IMG/VR virus record: IMGVR_UViG_3300038629_000542
Coordinates: 1 to 40,588 of that record
Length of the DNA: 40,588 bases
From: a virus
Reading direction: 5' to 3' (one strand)
Of this stretch, positions 17,399 to 24,811 are shown in pieces (within the stretch, counting starts at the first letter, position 1; every line of letters begins with the position of its first letter). The notes beneath the pieces were generated by a model. The model had not been told where the DNA came from and ran no database searches. It worked only from the letters and a program-made list of their open reading frames with translations. The translations under genes were made by a program, and so were the position numbers.

Positions 17399-18350
17399 TT
17401 TCTTTATCCTCCTGTTTGTCGGTTTTAAACTTATAGCCCTCCGGATATTTGTCCTGGGGCCGCTTCGGTATTCTGCGGCGCATTTTGATGATCTTGTCGC
17501 ACTCCTCGATGCTCAGGTCATGATAGGTCTCGCAGGGCTTAAACAGCTCATTGTCCTGAGTGAAATGCCTGTAGGTCGGATCCCCCCATTTGTAAGCATG
17601 GTGGATCCACATCTTCATCAGATGCGCCTTGATCGATTGGTTGGTCTGAGACGCAAACATCTCCTTGGAGAATTGATCGCGCATTGAGACCTCGTCCTCG
17701 ACATCGTCCTGGTCGAATTCCCATTGGCTGCTGGGGCCACATTTCTGCTCAAACTCGGTGCAGGCCCTCTTCAAGATAACCTTGGGCGCGCCTTTCATGG
17801 TGACATCGCCGATAGCGAAGGGAACCACGTCCCCGTCCGCATGGAATTTCAGGTCCTTCAAGTCGACATCAAACATGCGCATGTCGTAGGTTTGATAGGA
17901 CTCGATCTCCTCCTTGACCAGCTTAAAGGTCTCCTTGCCCTCCTCCAGGGACTTGTTATAAAAATAGCCCCCGTACAGCTTGTTGCTGTTGGCCCTCATG
18001 CCCTCGATGCCGCATTTGCCAGGCCGGTCGAGCTTGAGCTGAAGGGCCAGGAGCGTGAAAAGCTCCCACAATGTACGAGGTGCCACGACCACTTTCCAGC
18101 ATTCGTAGCAGCCCAGCGGCACCTTATTTTCCTGGTACACTTTCTCAAACAAAATCGTGTGCCAAAAAAGGCAGTCCTGATTGTGGGCCGACTTAACGTA
18201 ATACCAGGGCGCTTCGTACTGCAGCCTGCGCTCCCAGTTGATCTTGCCGTCTGTCCTGAAATGATACCCGTGTTGGGTCCCCATTTGGTATATAAACCGC
18301 TCCACCATATCCCGCTTGTCCGCTTCCAGATAAAGTACATTCGTATTCAC
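17391..18350 (-). CDS. Uncharacterised 319-aa protein with CxxC and enzyme-like composition
   Basis: Unlike its structural neighbours this protein is highly charged, Cys-containing and has many aromatic residues, more like an enzyme. Visible elements are GCYECWKVVVAPRTL (CxxC near residue 82), GKCGIEGMRANSNKLYGGYF, and a C-terminal Lys/Arg/Glu-rich segment with RRRIPKRPQDKYPEG. It starts at GTG 18350 after GAGGCGACT. I do not recognise the family. Its location among head-tail genes argues that it is made late; it could modify the particle or host, but no catalytic motif can be named. Confidence 0.75.
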   Translation of the reverse strand: MNTNVLYLEADKRDMVERFIYQMGTQHGYHFRTDGKINWERRLQYEAPWYYVKSAHNQDCLFWHTILFEKVYQENKVPLGCYECWKVVVAPRTLWELFTLLALQLKLDRPGKCGIEGMRANSNKLYGGYFYNKSLEEGKETFKLVKEEIESYQTYDMRMFDVDLKDLKFHADGDVVPFAIGDVTMKGAPKVILKRACTEFEQKCGPSSQWEFDQDDVEDEVSMRDQFSKEMFASQTNQSIKAHLMKMWIHHAYKWGDPTYRHFTQDNELFKPCETYHDLSIEECDKIIKMRRRIPKRPQDKYPEGYKFKTDKQEDKESG

Positions 18351-18366
18351 AGTCGCCTCACTTTCA

Positions 18367-19290
18367 TTAGGGTTCCAGGGTTGTCACGTAGCGCGCATTG
18401 TTGGCCTCCATAAAAAGGCCAGCACCATATGCCGCTCGCGGATACGATAATTTGCGTCGGGTAACATTAATAAAAAGCCCTCCGGACGACCCAACGCAGA
18501 TCCCTTTTTCAGACGTCCAGATGGCTCCTGAGCCGGAGAACTCCGGCACTTCAAGCCCTGTTATCGACAGGTCCAGCCTGGCATCAGTCCCCTCAATCGG
18601 TGGGTAATCGGCCACCTCGATGAACTTCACATCCCTGGGGTTGTCCCCAGCCAAGAAAATGGTCCGCTTGTCGGTTCCGACAAAGATGCCGTCTCTGACA
18701 GGGCGGACCATCCGGATGCGCTCCTCAAAAAGAGTGAAGTTGCGAGCCAGGTCAAAAGCCCCTGTGCTATAAGGCTCTGAGTACCAAAGCACTTTTCCTT
18801 GAGCCACGTAAATTCGGCCATTAAAGTACGCAAGGCGCGAGCCGATGGGAGGATCCGAATACTCTCGTGTAGTGTCCGGCCCAACGTAATCGCCCTTGAT
18901 CCAGCTGTAATTAACCGAATCCTTGACGTAGCCTTTTTCATAGCCGTTCAGCCAATAAACGGCGCTATTGTGTTGCATCGCGGCAAGCCGCGCTCCTGCA
19001 GTGACAGTCGCCACAGACGCAGATCCGTAGCTACTGTCGAGCACACGCAAAGAGGTGCCGGTGACAAATATGCACTCACCCCCCTCACAGAACATGGAGT
19101 GACTGGCCTCGGTGCGAACCGTGGCCGTGAACCCCTTGCGCCGCGATGGGCGTCCGGTGCTGTCGTGGTCGATGTTAACGGCAACCGCTAAATCCTGAAC
19201 CCCGCTCTTGGGGTCAAAGGGCAGCCGCACAGGGTCGACCTTTACGTTCAGCCCAGATGAAGCGCTAAATGCGAGAATCGGCTTAGCCAT
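18367..19290 (-). CDS. Beta-propeller-like neck/tail protein
   Basis: From ATG 19290 (MAKPILAFSASSGLNV, with GGGAG upstream) the protein has 307 residues. An in-frame start 33 bp further upstream is less likely. Sequence alternates strand and turn elements: FNGRIYVAQGKVLWYSEP, RDGIFVGTDKRTIFLAGD and GAIWTSEKGICVGSSGGLF look like blades of a propeller. Proteins like this follow the head-tail adaptor in several podovirus-type genomes and are regarded as tail or stabilisation proteins. Its start overlaps the adaptor gene by 8 bp. The specific role is inferred from position. Confidence 0.7.
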   Translation of the reverse strand: MAKPILAFSASSGLNVKVDPVRLPFDPKSGVQDLAVAVNIDHDSTGRPSRRKGFTATVRTEASHSMFCEGGECIFVTGTSLRVLDSSYGSASVATVTAGARLAAMQHNSAVYWLNGYEKGYVKDSVNYSWIKGDYVGPDTTREYSDPPIGSRLAYFNGRIYVAQGKVLWYSEPYSTGAFDLARNFTLFEERIRMVRPVRDGIFVGTDKRTIFLAGDNPRDVKFIEVADYPPIEGTDARLDLSITGLEVPEFSGSGAIWTSEKGICVGSSGGLFINVTRRKLSYPRAAYGAGLFMEANNARYVTTLEP

Positions 19291-20011
19291 ACAGATAGGA
19301 CTCCCAGTCGATCTCTTCGGCAATCTCTTCAGGCTCGTCTTCTTCAGGACCCAGGAACAGCCTCAAATCTCCTTCAGCCTCTTTGTACTTTTTGTCGTAG
19401 TACGCGGTGTTCACCTTCTGGCCCTCAAGGCCATCTTCGATCTCCTCGTAGGCCTCGCGGCAGGCATAGCTGACCAGCAAGTCCTCGGTGAGATGTTCGG
19501 GCAAACACGTAGGCTTGTCATATCGATCTCTAAGCCGGTCGGGATATCGATAATAACGTATGCGGAGAGTCTCGGCTGTCTCTGGAACCCGCTGGTAATA
19601 GAGCCTTCGTTGGCTGACCGTCACTCCGATGACACGACCGAATTGATCAAGCTGCGAAAACAGCCGGTACAATTGAGCCAGGCTGCCGTAGCGGCTGATC
19701 TTGCGGTTGTGCGTAGTGGAGTGGCAGTAGCTGAGCTTGCGTTGATAATCGGCGGGTAGGTTCACCCAGTTGGATCGCGGATCCGTAAGAATGGGCCTGT
19801 AGACTTCCAGATCCGCCAGGGTAAACTTACCAGATACCTTCCGCAGGCAACGGTTGAACATCTGAACGATCCGATCGTGGGTATAGCTGGTATCCTGGAT
19901 CTTGTCCTTAACCAGGTCCGTCAAGCTCTGGGCGTCATCGACTTCGTCGTGGCCCCATTGCTCGCCATAGCCCTCAAGGACCGCCAGCTTGGCGTCAAGC
20001 TCGTTGGCCAT
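19283..20011 (-). CDS. Head-tail adaptor-like protein
   Basis: The 242-aa protein is mainly helical at its ends with a beta centre. It contains LTDPRSNWVNLPADYQRKLSY and RRLYYQRVPETAETLRIRYYRYP, followed by LTEDLLVSYACREAYEEIEDG and an acidic C-terminus. This arrangement, with a strand segment giving x-P-x-x-Y then a helix that covers the age of assembly contacts, is typical of phage adaptor proteins encoded a few genes after the capsid. It would attach below the portal as a connector (P22 gp4-like role). Assignment rests on pattern and gene order. Confidence 0.65.
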   Translation of the reverse strand: MANELDAKLAVLEGYGEQWGHDEVDDAQSLTDLVKDKIQDTSYTHDRIVQMFNRCLRKVSGKFTLADLEVYRPILTDPRSNWVNLPADYQRKLSYCHSTTHNRKISRYGSLAQLYRLFSQLDQFGRVIGVTVSQRRLYYQRVPETAETLRIRYYRYPDRLRDRYDKPTCLPEHLTEDLLVSYACREAYEEIEDGLEGQKVNTAYYDKKYKEAEGDLRLFLGPEEDEPEEIAEEIDWESYLYG

Positions 20012-20014
20012 GGG

Positions 20015-20278
20015 TTAGTATCCTATCGCCATCCAAAAACCGGCAGCAGAAGACGCAGTCACGATTGTGATGGAACTGCCTGCCGCAGGCAAAGTCGCAT
20101 TGACAGCAGGAGCGGTAGACGTCACAGCTGAGCCTTGTTGCGTCAGCTGGACGTGTTCACACTGCCGCAGGCCGGTATCAATATTCCCACCACCCACAGA
20201 GGAACAGTCATATGTCCCCATGTGGATTCGTTTATTGCCAAAAACAGTTTTAACAGAGACAGCAGAGTCAAAAGCCAT
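20015..20278 (-). CDS. Small conserved head-region protein
   Basis: The 87-aa product has the form VSVKTVFGNKRIHMGTYDC, a glycine-containing turn with GNIDTGLRQCEHVQLTQQG, a Thr/Ala-rich stretch and the end GFWMAIGY. I have seen the pattern VFGxKRxxxGT...TGL...(W)xAIGY in uncharacterised proteins next to phage capsid genes. It starts after AAGGAGATTTATACCA and is 3 bp upstream of the adaptor gene. A head-completion or decoration role is plausible but unproven. Confidence 0.7.
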   Translation of the reverse strand: MAFDSAVSVKTVFGNKRIHMGTYDCSSVGGGNIDTGLRQCEHVQLTQQGSAVTSTAPAVNATLPAAGSSITIVTASSAAGFWMAIGY

Positions 20279-20306
20279 TGGTATAAATCTCCTTATTGAT
20301 AGTTAA

Positions 20307-20341
20307 GCAGGGTGATAGTAAACCTGTGCCTACCACCCTGC
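20307..20341 (-). terminator. Hairpin between decoration-type gene and 87-aa gene
   Basis: GCAGGGTGGTAG pairs with CTATCACCCTGC (12 bp, one G-U) around an 11-nt loop. It lies in the 89-bp spacer 20279-20367. Downstream on the minus strand is TTAACT, a poor T-run, so it may be a weak terminator or an mRNA-processing or stability stem. Confidence 0.5.
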
Positions 20342-20367
20342 CCTTGGGGTTGATGCGGATCGGGGCC

Positions 20368-21114
20368 TTAGTCAATCGTGTAGAAACACGGTTTCTTTTC
20401 GTCATTCGCGCCAACGGTCCCCCACGCGATTGCCGCCTGATAGCAAACATCGATATCGAGCGCCGTGGCGATCGAGGCCAGGTTACCGGCCTTGGTGTCG
20501 TCGAGAACCAGCACGGTTCCCACCGCAGAGGAGTCCTCTGCCATATACAGACCAGGCCCATGGGTTTGGACCCAGCAGTAATACTCGGCGGTGACCGGCA
20601 CGATATGGTTTCCGGCACACATGTTCTCATCGGTGGTGGTGATCGTCAGCCCCTGCCAGATGGACTTGGCGATCGTGAACTCCGATGTCGATGCCACCAG
20701 GGCAACGCGGATCGCCTCGGCCAGTCCGAGGGTAATCGCGGTGCCACCGAGTGCGCAGTAGGTGCTGTTTTCGATGAGGTACTGATGGCCCTCACCGGTT
20801 GCATCGTTGATTTGGAGATACCCGCCTTGGAAATGGTCCTCCCCGTAGGCAGCCGCAGCCGAGGTGATGGTCTCGGTGACTTGCATTTCACCGATGGCAT
20901 GCGCCGAAGCACAGGCCTCATTCGTCACGTCCGCCACAATGGTAGCTGCGGGGCTGCATTCACCAGCGATCAGAGGCGTAGCTCCGGCACGGGCGTAGCG
21001 AAACATGCGCCCATCACGGGTGATTCTGAGGGTTCCAAGTTTTTCCTTCGACGTGGAGCTGATCTGAAACAGCCCCTGACTAAAGCCAGTTCGTTTTAAT
21101 GGTCTTACGGCCAT
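20368..21114 (-). CDS. Probable capsid decoration/stabilisation protein
   Basis: This 248-aa protein follows the capsid gene directly. It opens with a basic stretch (MAVRPLKRTGFSQGLFQIS), then LGTLRITRDGRMFRYARAGATPLIAGE, a pattern seen in proteins encoded immediately after capsid genes. The rest is Ala/Thr-rich and beta-like, with HIVPVTAEYYCWVQTHGPG near residue 170 and a C-terminal KKPCFYTID. Start ATG follows AAAAGGAGGCTTATC. A head-decoration role is inferred from position and N-terminal pattern; capsid vertex or minor coat protein are alternatives. Confidence 0.65.
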   Translation of the reverse strand: MAVRPLKRTGFSQGLFQISSTSKEKLGTLRITRDGRMFRYARAGATPLIAGECSPAATIVADVTNEACASAHAIGEMQVTETITSAAAAYGEDHFQGGYLQINDATGEGHQYLIENSTYCALGGTAITLGLAEAIRVALVASTSEFTIAKSIWQGLTITTTDENMCAGNHIVPVTAEYYCWVQTHGPGLYMAEDSSAVGTVLVLDDTKAGNLASIATALDIDVCYQAAIAWGTVGANDEKKPCFYTID

Positions 21115-21194
21115 GATAAGCCTCCTTTTAGGCTGGAAGCTTACCGGTCCCCACCCAGCTTCCTTGGGATTATCCGAGGACCGATATGGATTGA

Positions 21195-22169
21195 TTAAGT
21201 GATTGCTGAATACCCCTGATGGGCCTTTCTGTTATTGACGACCATGTTGCCGTCCCAGTAAATCTTCATGGTCCGATCCTCCGGTGAATCCGGAATCACC
21301 TTCCACTTGGAACGCATCATGTAGCCGTCCTGGTGAATGGCGAAGCCGATATGGGTGGAGTTGATCAGGAACAGGTGAGAGGCCGGAATGTAGTCGTCAG
21401 GAAAGATGTCCTTGCCCTCGAAATGCAGGCCGGTGAAACCGGCAAGGGCGGTTTTCTTGCCCTCGGTAAAGCGTTGCTGCACCTGGAGAATGTCCGCGAT
21501 GGTGTTGTAGTTGGTCTCGCTGGTGACGACCAAATCCGGTTTCCCGTTAACACCGTCTCGGATCTTGGCGGCGGATGCGCCGGTACGGATTTCGTTCAGG
21601 GTAAGAACGGTTGTGCCGGAGTCCATCTTGCCTTCCCAGGGCATGGTCCCATCACCGGCAACCAAGTCCTCCTCCTCGATGCCGCCAAAAGCGAGACCAG
21701 CGGTCTCATGGCAACAGGCGCGGAGGCCGGTAAGCCGTGTGGAATTTCCCCCTGGAAGGTCATAAACAGATCCCGCCAGCAGTTTGGTTAAAGACTTCTG
21801 AGCGCCGCCCACACGTTGCTGCACGAGTTGAACCTCGGCATAGCGTCCGGCATTCTTCAGTCCATCGATACGGTAAACAGTCGCGTTGGAATAGGCATGC
21901 TTCCATTGGAAATATGCCGAGTTAACGCTTTCACGGTCGTCGGAACTGACCGTGTCCCCACGGCTGTAGAATTCCGCCTCTTGTCCGTCATACTCAAGCG
22001 GTACGCGAATCTTCTCGCCACCGTTAGGTCTCTCCCAGAGACCCGACTGTTTCTGCATCAGGTAGTTGAGCAGAAACGAGGTGTTGAAATAGATGTCGAT
22101 CGCCTTCCCGCCATCAGCCATAAAGTAGTCGTTCGTTATGGATTCAAGCTCCTCAAAAGGTAGTGCCAT
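21195..22169 (-). CDS. Major capsid protein
   Basis: The 324-aa protein sits directly after an acidic scaffold-like gene and before a decoration-like gene, the usual place for the coat protein. It begins LPFEELESITNDYFMADGGK, has PLEYDGQEAEFYSRGD (an extended-loop-like region near residue 60), NSAYFQWKHAYSNATVYRIDG, and KPDLVVTSETNYNTIADILQ. Near the C-terminus comes KVIPDSPEDRTMKIYWDGN, typical of HK97-fold coat proteins of podoviruses and related phages. Start ATG follows GGGAGGGCTATAAG. Fold assignment rests on order and pattern, not on a search. Confidence 0.85.
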   Translation of the reverse strand: MALPFEELESITNDYFMADGGKAIDIYFNTSFLLNYLMQKQSGLWERPNGGEKIRVPLEYDGQEAEFYSRGDTVSSDDRESVNSAYFQWKHAYSNATVYRIDGLKNAGRYAEVQLVQQRVGGAQKSLTKLLAGSVYDLPGGNSTRLTGLRACCHETAGLAFGGIEEEDLVAGDGTMPWEGKMDSGTTVLTLNEIRTGASAAKIRDGVNGKPDLVVTSETNYNTIADILQVQQRFTEGKKTALAGFTGLHFEGKDIFPDDYIPASHLFLINSTHIGFAIHQDGYMMRSKWKVIPDSPEDRTMKIYWDGNMVVNNRKAHQGYSAIT

Positions 22170-22198
22170 CTTATAGCCCTCCCGTCACAGCGGTAGGA

Positions 22199-23194
22199 CT
22201 ACTGCAGCCTGGCCCTCGACCTTGCTTCAGATCTGCGAGCCAGCACGGTAGTCAACCCGCCATGTTTTTTAGTGTCTTTTAGGTCCAGGTTGGTTTCTGA
22301 ACCTTCAGCAAGCGCGGAAGACGCCGGTCCTGCAGAGAGGGAATCACCAGCGATTTTCTTGGCCTTGATGTCTTTCATGATCCGTGCTTCGGTCTCCTTG
22401 GCGGTCGTTTCTTTGACCTTATCCAGGTCTGTCTTAGCCTCGGCAGCCTTTTTTTCGGCTGTCAGCACCTGGTGGGCGGAGATTGCGTTGTGTCCTGGGT
22501 TTTTGTCCATAAACCGTGTGATTTCGCCTTTGTCCCACATCTGATCAAAATCAGGATGTTTGGTTGCATACGCTTCATACGTTTCGTAAACCGAATCTTC
22601 GTAGCTACGGGATTCAAGGGCGGTATCGAGCAAGGCCTTTGTTTCATGCTTGCTCATTGCCACGATGTTATTGGCATACCCAACCGGATCATCATCCTGC
22701 CATTTTTCCAGTTCCTCTTTCGACATCTTTGTGATATCGGTAAAGGGCAGGCTGGATGAGTCAGAGCCACTTTCGCCATCCTCAATCCTGCTGAGGCGGC
22801 CATCGAACTTGGAGGCCTGATCACGCAGGGCAGCGTTCTCGCTCCTGAGTTCGGTCGCCTCACCCTCAGCGGTCTTCATACGCTCGTTCATTTCTTGAAA
22901 CCGAGGATGTTTATCGAGACGACCAACTTCGCCATCGTCAGAGCCATCGGCGGCAGTACCGCCTTTCTTGTCGGATCCCGCTTGGGATTCGCCTGTAGCT
23001 CCTTCACCCTCAGTACCTTCGCCGCTTTTAGCGTCTGACCCATCTGGTTTGGTGCCTTCAGTGTTATTCGCCGCTGCCGGATCGGTCTCAACAGGTACAA
23101 AATCTACCGTGCTGATAAGGTCACCACTCTCAGAGGTTACCGGAGCTGACGATTCTCCAGAGTCTTTGTTTAGCGTCGCGCTGTCATCAGCCAT
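22199..23194 (-). CDS. Scaffolding protein
   Basis: The 331-aa protein is strongly acidic and low in complexity over residues 1-90 (Ser, Gly, Glu, Asp rich), then helical with long charged stretches (NERMKTAEGEATELRSENAA, AEKKAAEAKTDLDKVKE). It ends in a basic tail RSEARSRARLQ. An acidic, helical protein with a basic C-terminal end placed just before the capsid gene is the classic layout of a scaffolding protein that templates procapsid assembly; in P22-like scaffolds the basic end binds coat. No protease motif is seen, so it is probably released intact. Confidence 0.85.
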   Translation of the reverse strand: MADDSATLNKDSGESSAPVTSESGDLISTVDFVPVETDPAAANNTEGTKPDGSDAKSGEGTEGEGATGESQAGSDKKGGTAADGSDDGEVGRLDKHPRFQEMNERMKTAEGEATELRSENAALRDQASKFDGRLSRIEDGESGSDSSSLPFTDITKMSKEELEKWQDDDPVGYANNIVAMSKHETKALLDTALESRSYEDSVYETYEAYATKHPDFDQMWDKGEITRFMDKNPGHNAISAHQVLTAEKKAAEAKTDLDKVKETTAKETEARIMKDIKAKKIAGDSLSAGPASSALAEGSETNLDLKDTKKHGGLTTVLARRSEARSRARLQ

Positions 23195-23218
23195 GTTGAA
23201 CTCCCTTCAGTGAATGAA

Positions 23219-23256
23219 TAAAAAAAGCCCGATAGGAAATGAATCCCATCGGGCTT
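23219..23256 (-). terminator. Strong intrinsic terminator before the scaffold/capsid genes
   Basis: On the minus strand AAGCCCGAT pairs with ATCGGGCTT (9 bp) around a 14-nt loop and is followed by seven T, a textbook rho-independent terminator. It ends transcripts of the small-gene block about 25 bp before the scaffold start, so scaffold and capsid need read-through or a separate promoter, which I could not find. Confidence 0.85.
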
Positions 23257-23267
23257 ACTAAGAACCT

Positions 23268-23314
23268 GGCCCATTGATCGGGCCTATATTAAACCGACAT
23301 TGCCGTTGGTTTAA
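23268..23314 (-). repeat. Two further hairpins in the spacer upstream of the terminator
   Basis: GGCCC/GGGCC (23268-23284, 7-nt loop) and TTAAACCGAC/GTTGGTTTAA (23289-23314, 9 of 10 pairs, 6-nt loop) fill the rest of the 121-bp spacer together with the terminator. They may be an RNA-processing or antitermination region. Confidence 0.55.
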
Positions 23315-23315
23315 G

Positions 23316-23534
23316 TCAGGGCGTGTAAGAACCGGTGACGTTGTTTATACATGATAACTGAACGTCGTCTTTAAATTCTTTAAAGCATCTTCTGATACCC
23401 CCATCAGAAAAAATAAAGGTTACGGTTAATTGACCTGTGTACTGATTTTCCTGTAAATGACGCCCTATGTCAAGGACTTTCTGGACGTAGCTCTCCATGC
23501 CAGGGGCTTTGTTGTTTGGTCGGTGCTTTGCCAT
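23316..23534 (-). CDS. Small protein of unknown function
   Basis: From ATG 23534, which overlaps the upstream stop as TAATG, the protein has 72 aa. It contains a helix (VQKVLDIGRHLQENQYTG) followed by strands (LTVTFIFSDGGIRRCFKEF) and ends SYTP. An upstream in-frame start would overlap the M15-like gene more and is less likely. I do not recognise the family. Its coupling to the peptidase-like gene suggests the two act or are made together. Confidence 0.6.
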   Translation of the reverse strand: MAKHRPNNKAPGMESYVQKVLDIGRHLQENQYTGQLTVTFIFSDGGIRRCFKEFKDDVQLSCINNVTGSYTP

Positions 23535-23851
23535 TAGGTCGGGTCGAACTCCAGGTGGAAACCCCACTTGTACTCCACCAGTTGCAGCCAGCTTGCTTTT
23601 ATGCCAAGCTCTTTAGCCAGCTTATTCAAGACCACACGGATCTGAGCCTTGCTGACAATTTTGGCATGGTCCAGGATGTCCTCGGCATTGCCATCCGGAT
23701 GGAGGCTGCCGTTCATATGGACGCCGTCGCGCCGAGAGCTGATATGGACCTCGGCCCCATTTTTTTCGTATAGCGTTTCAATCCTACCGTGCGCCTTGCG
23801 CATGATCGGGGACAGGCTCCCCCGACAGCTCTCCTTTACCCACGTCGTCAT
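23534..23851 (-). CDS. Small M15-type peptidase-like protein, candidate endolysin
   Basis: The 105-aa protein contains GSLHPDGNAEDI (residues 48-59), matching the SxHxxGxAxD zinc-binding signature of M15 peptidases, and near the end EYKWGFHLEFD. The expected zinc ligands are His51, Asp58 and His99, with Glu93 as possible catalytic base. M15 enzymes cut D-Ala-containing peptide bridges of peptidoglycan, so a lysis or entry role is likely. At 105 aa it is near the minimum for the fold. Start is fixed by AAAGGAGGAAGACC before ATG 23851, even though this overlaps the YkgJ-like gene by 68 bp. Confidence 0.7.
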   Translation of the reverse strand: MTTWVKESCRGSLSPIMRKAHGRIETLYEKNGAEVHISSRRDGVHMNGSLHPDGNAEDILDHAKIVSKAQIRVVLNKLAKELGIKASWLQLVEYKWGFHLEFDPT

Positions 23852-24299
23852 GGTCTTCCTCCTTTACCACTGGGCAGATTAGCTTCAACCTGACAGCTCC
23901 CAGGTAGCACTGCAGATTTATGTCCGGACGCTTCTCAAATTTACGGCAAATAAAGGGTCGCTTTTCGTAGATCAGGCAGCCCTTCCCGTCATCGAGATGC
24001 TGGCATGGCAGCTCAAAGGCCATGAACATCTTTTTGCCCCACTTGAGTATCTTAAAGCCCCAAGTGTCGGCGAGGATCAAGAAGTTTCGCCGCGCCCTTT
24101 CTTCGCTTTTAGGGCCTTCGACGATCGGAACAAGCAGGGTGCGGCAGCACATCTGACATTCCACGCAATCGATTTCAAGATTCTTAAGATCCTCCTTCAA
24201 TACCTCGGAGGAGATGGCCCTCACGCCCTTGCTCTTCTTAAGCGCCTCCGCCTCAGCTGGCGTTGTTGGCTGGGGGCGTGGCCTTGCTTCATCAGTCAT
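23784..24299 (-). CDS. YkgJ-like CxxCxxCC cysteine-cluster protein (copy 1)
   Basis: The 171-aa protein has a variable, Pro/Arg-rich N-terminus and then DCVECQMCCRTLLVPI (Cys45, 48, 51, 52), the CxxCxxCC signature of the YkgJ/UPF0153 family. Later come ELPCQHLDDGKGCLIYEKRP and FICRKF, the second cysteine set of this family. The family is believed to chelate zinc or hold an Fe-S cluster; activity is not established. It lies just upstream of the M15-like gene and overlaps its start by 68 bp. A shorter relative is encoded between the giant fibres. Confidence 0.8.
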   Translation of the reverse strand: MTDEARPRPQPTTPAEAEALKKSKGVRAISSEVLKEDLKNLEIDCVECQMCCRTLLVPIVEGPKSEERARRNFLILADTWGFKILKWGKKMFMAFELPCQHLDDGKGCLIYEKRPFICRKFEKRPDINLQCYLGAVRLKLICPVVKEEDHDDVGKGELSGEPVPDHAQGAR

Positions 24300-24308
24300 T
24301 TAAACCCC

Positions 24309-24566
24309 TTATGGGTTAGTTGTCACAATGACACTGTCCACAGCATGCGCGTGATACCCATCCTGAAAAGAGCCATAAAAGTTCGGATCGTAATCATGGA
24401 TGACACGCCCCTGGCACCGCTCGCGGTCCCTGATGTAGTCCACATCGATGTCCCTGAGCGTTATGGTATTGGGCATTAAGTTGACCCGATTGCACATGGA
24501 GGCCAATGTCAGGGCCAGCGTGTCCCGCTCTCCGGTATCAAATGAGTAAACTTCGTAATTTGCCAT
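24309..24566 (-). CDS. Small protein carrying the fibre-type His motif; paralogue of its upstream neighbour
   Basis: The 85-aa product begins MANYEVYSFDTGERDTLALT, has the helical centre LASMCNRVNLMPNTITLRDI and ends SFQDGYHAHAVDSVIVTTNP. The GYHAHAVDSV element is a form of the repeat that fills the two giant fibre proteins. It aligns along its length with the next upstream product (shared DT-AL, T-R--DV-Y--RDR and H--D). Start follows GGAGGTGTAAG. A virion role is likely; the His motif may let it join or cap a fibre (inference). Confidence 0.65.
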   Translation of the reverse strand: MANYEVYSFDTGERDTLALTLASMCNRVNLMPNTITLRDIDVDYIRDRERCQGRVIHDYDPNFYGSFQDGYHAHAVDSVIVTTNP

Positions 24567-24567
24567 C

Positions 24568-24810
24568 TTACACCTCCGTCAGGACCAGGTCACCATCCGC
24601 GAAATGGAGGCTGCTGGACTCTTCGACATAGATGCCATCAAAGATGACGACGGCTGCCGATTTGCTCCGATCGCGCTGCAGATAGATCACGTCGTTATAG
24701 CGCAGGGTCGCGCCGGTCCCCAGGCTGTTGATGAAGTTTTTCATCGCCAAGACGGCCAGCGCGTATGTGTCCTGTACGCTCTCAAAGTAACTGGTTTGAT
24801 AGGTTGCCAT
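24568..24810 (-). CDS. Small protein, tandem paralogue of 24309-24566
   Basis: I choose ATG 24810 (MATYQTSYFESVQDTYALAV) because it follows GAGGGAGGAGACAATAAC; an earlier in-frame start adds nine residues. The 80-aa product matches its downstream neighbour in pattern: an aromatic start, a Leu/Ala helix, TLRYNDVIYLQRDRS, and an end SLHFADGDLVLTEV with a degenerate form of the same His motif. The two genes are separated by 1 bp and look like a tandem duplication. Function unknown, probably virion-related. Confidence 0.65.
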   Translation of the reverse strand: MATYQTSYFESVQDTYALAVLAMKNFINSLGTGATLRYNDVIYLQRDRSKSAAVVIFDGIYVEESSSLHFADGDLVLTEV

Positions 24811-24811
24811 G

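Noticed and set aside
21115-21194. Stem CGGTCC/GGACCG between capsid and decoration genes as a terminator
   Set aside because: Only 6 bp with a long loop and no T-run; too weak to list as a feature.
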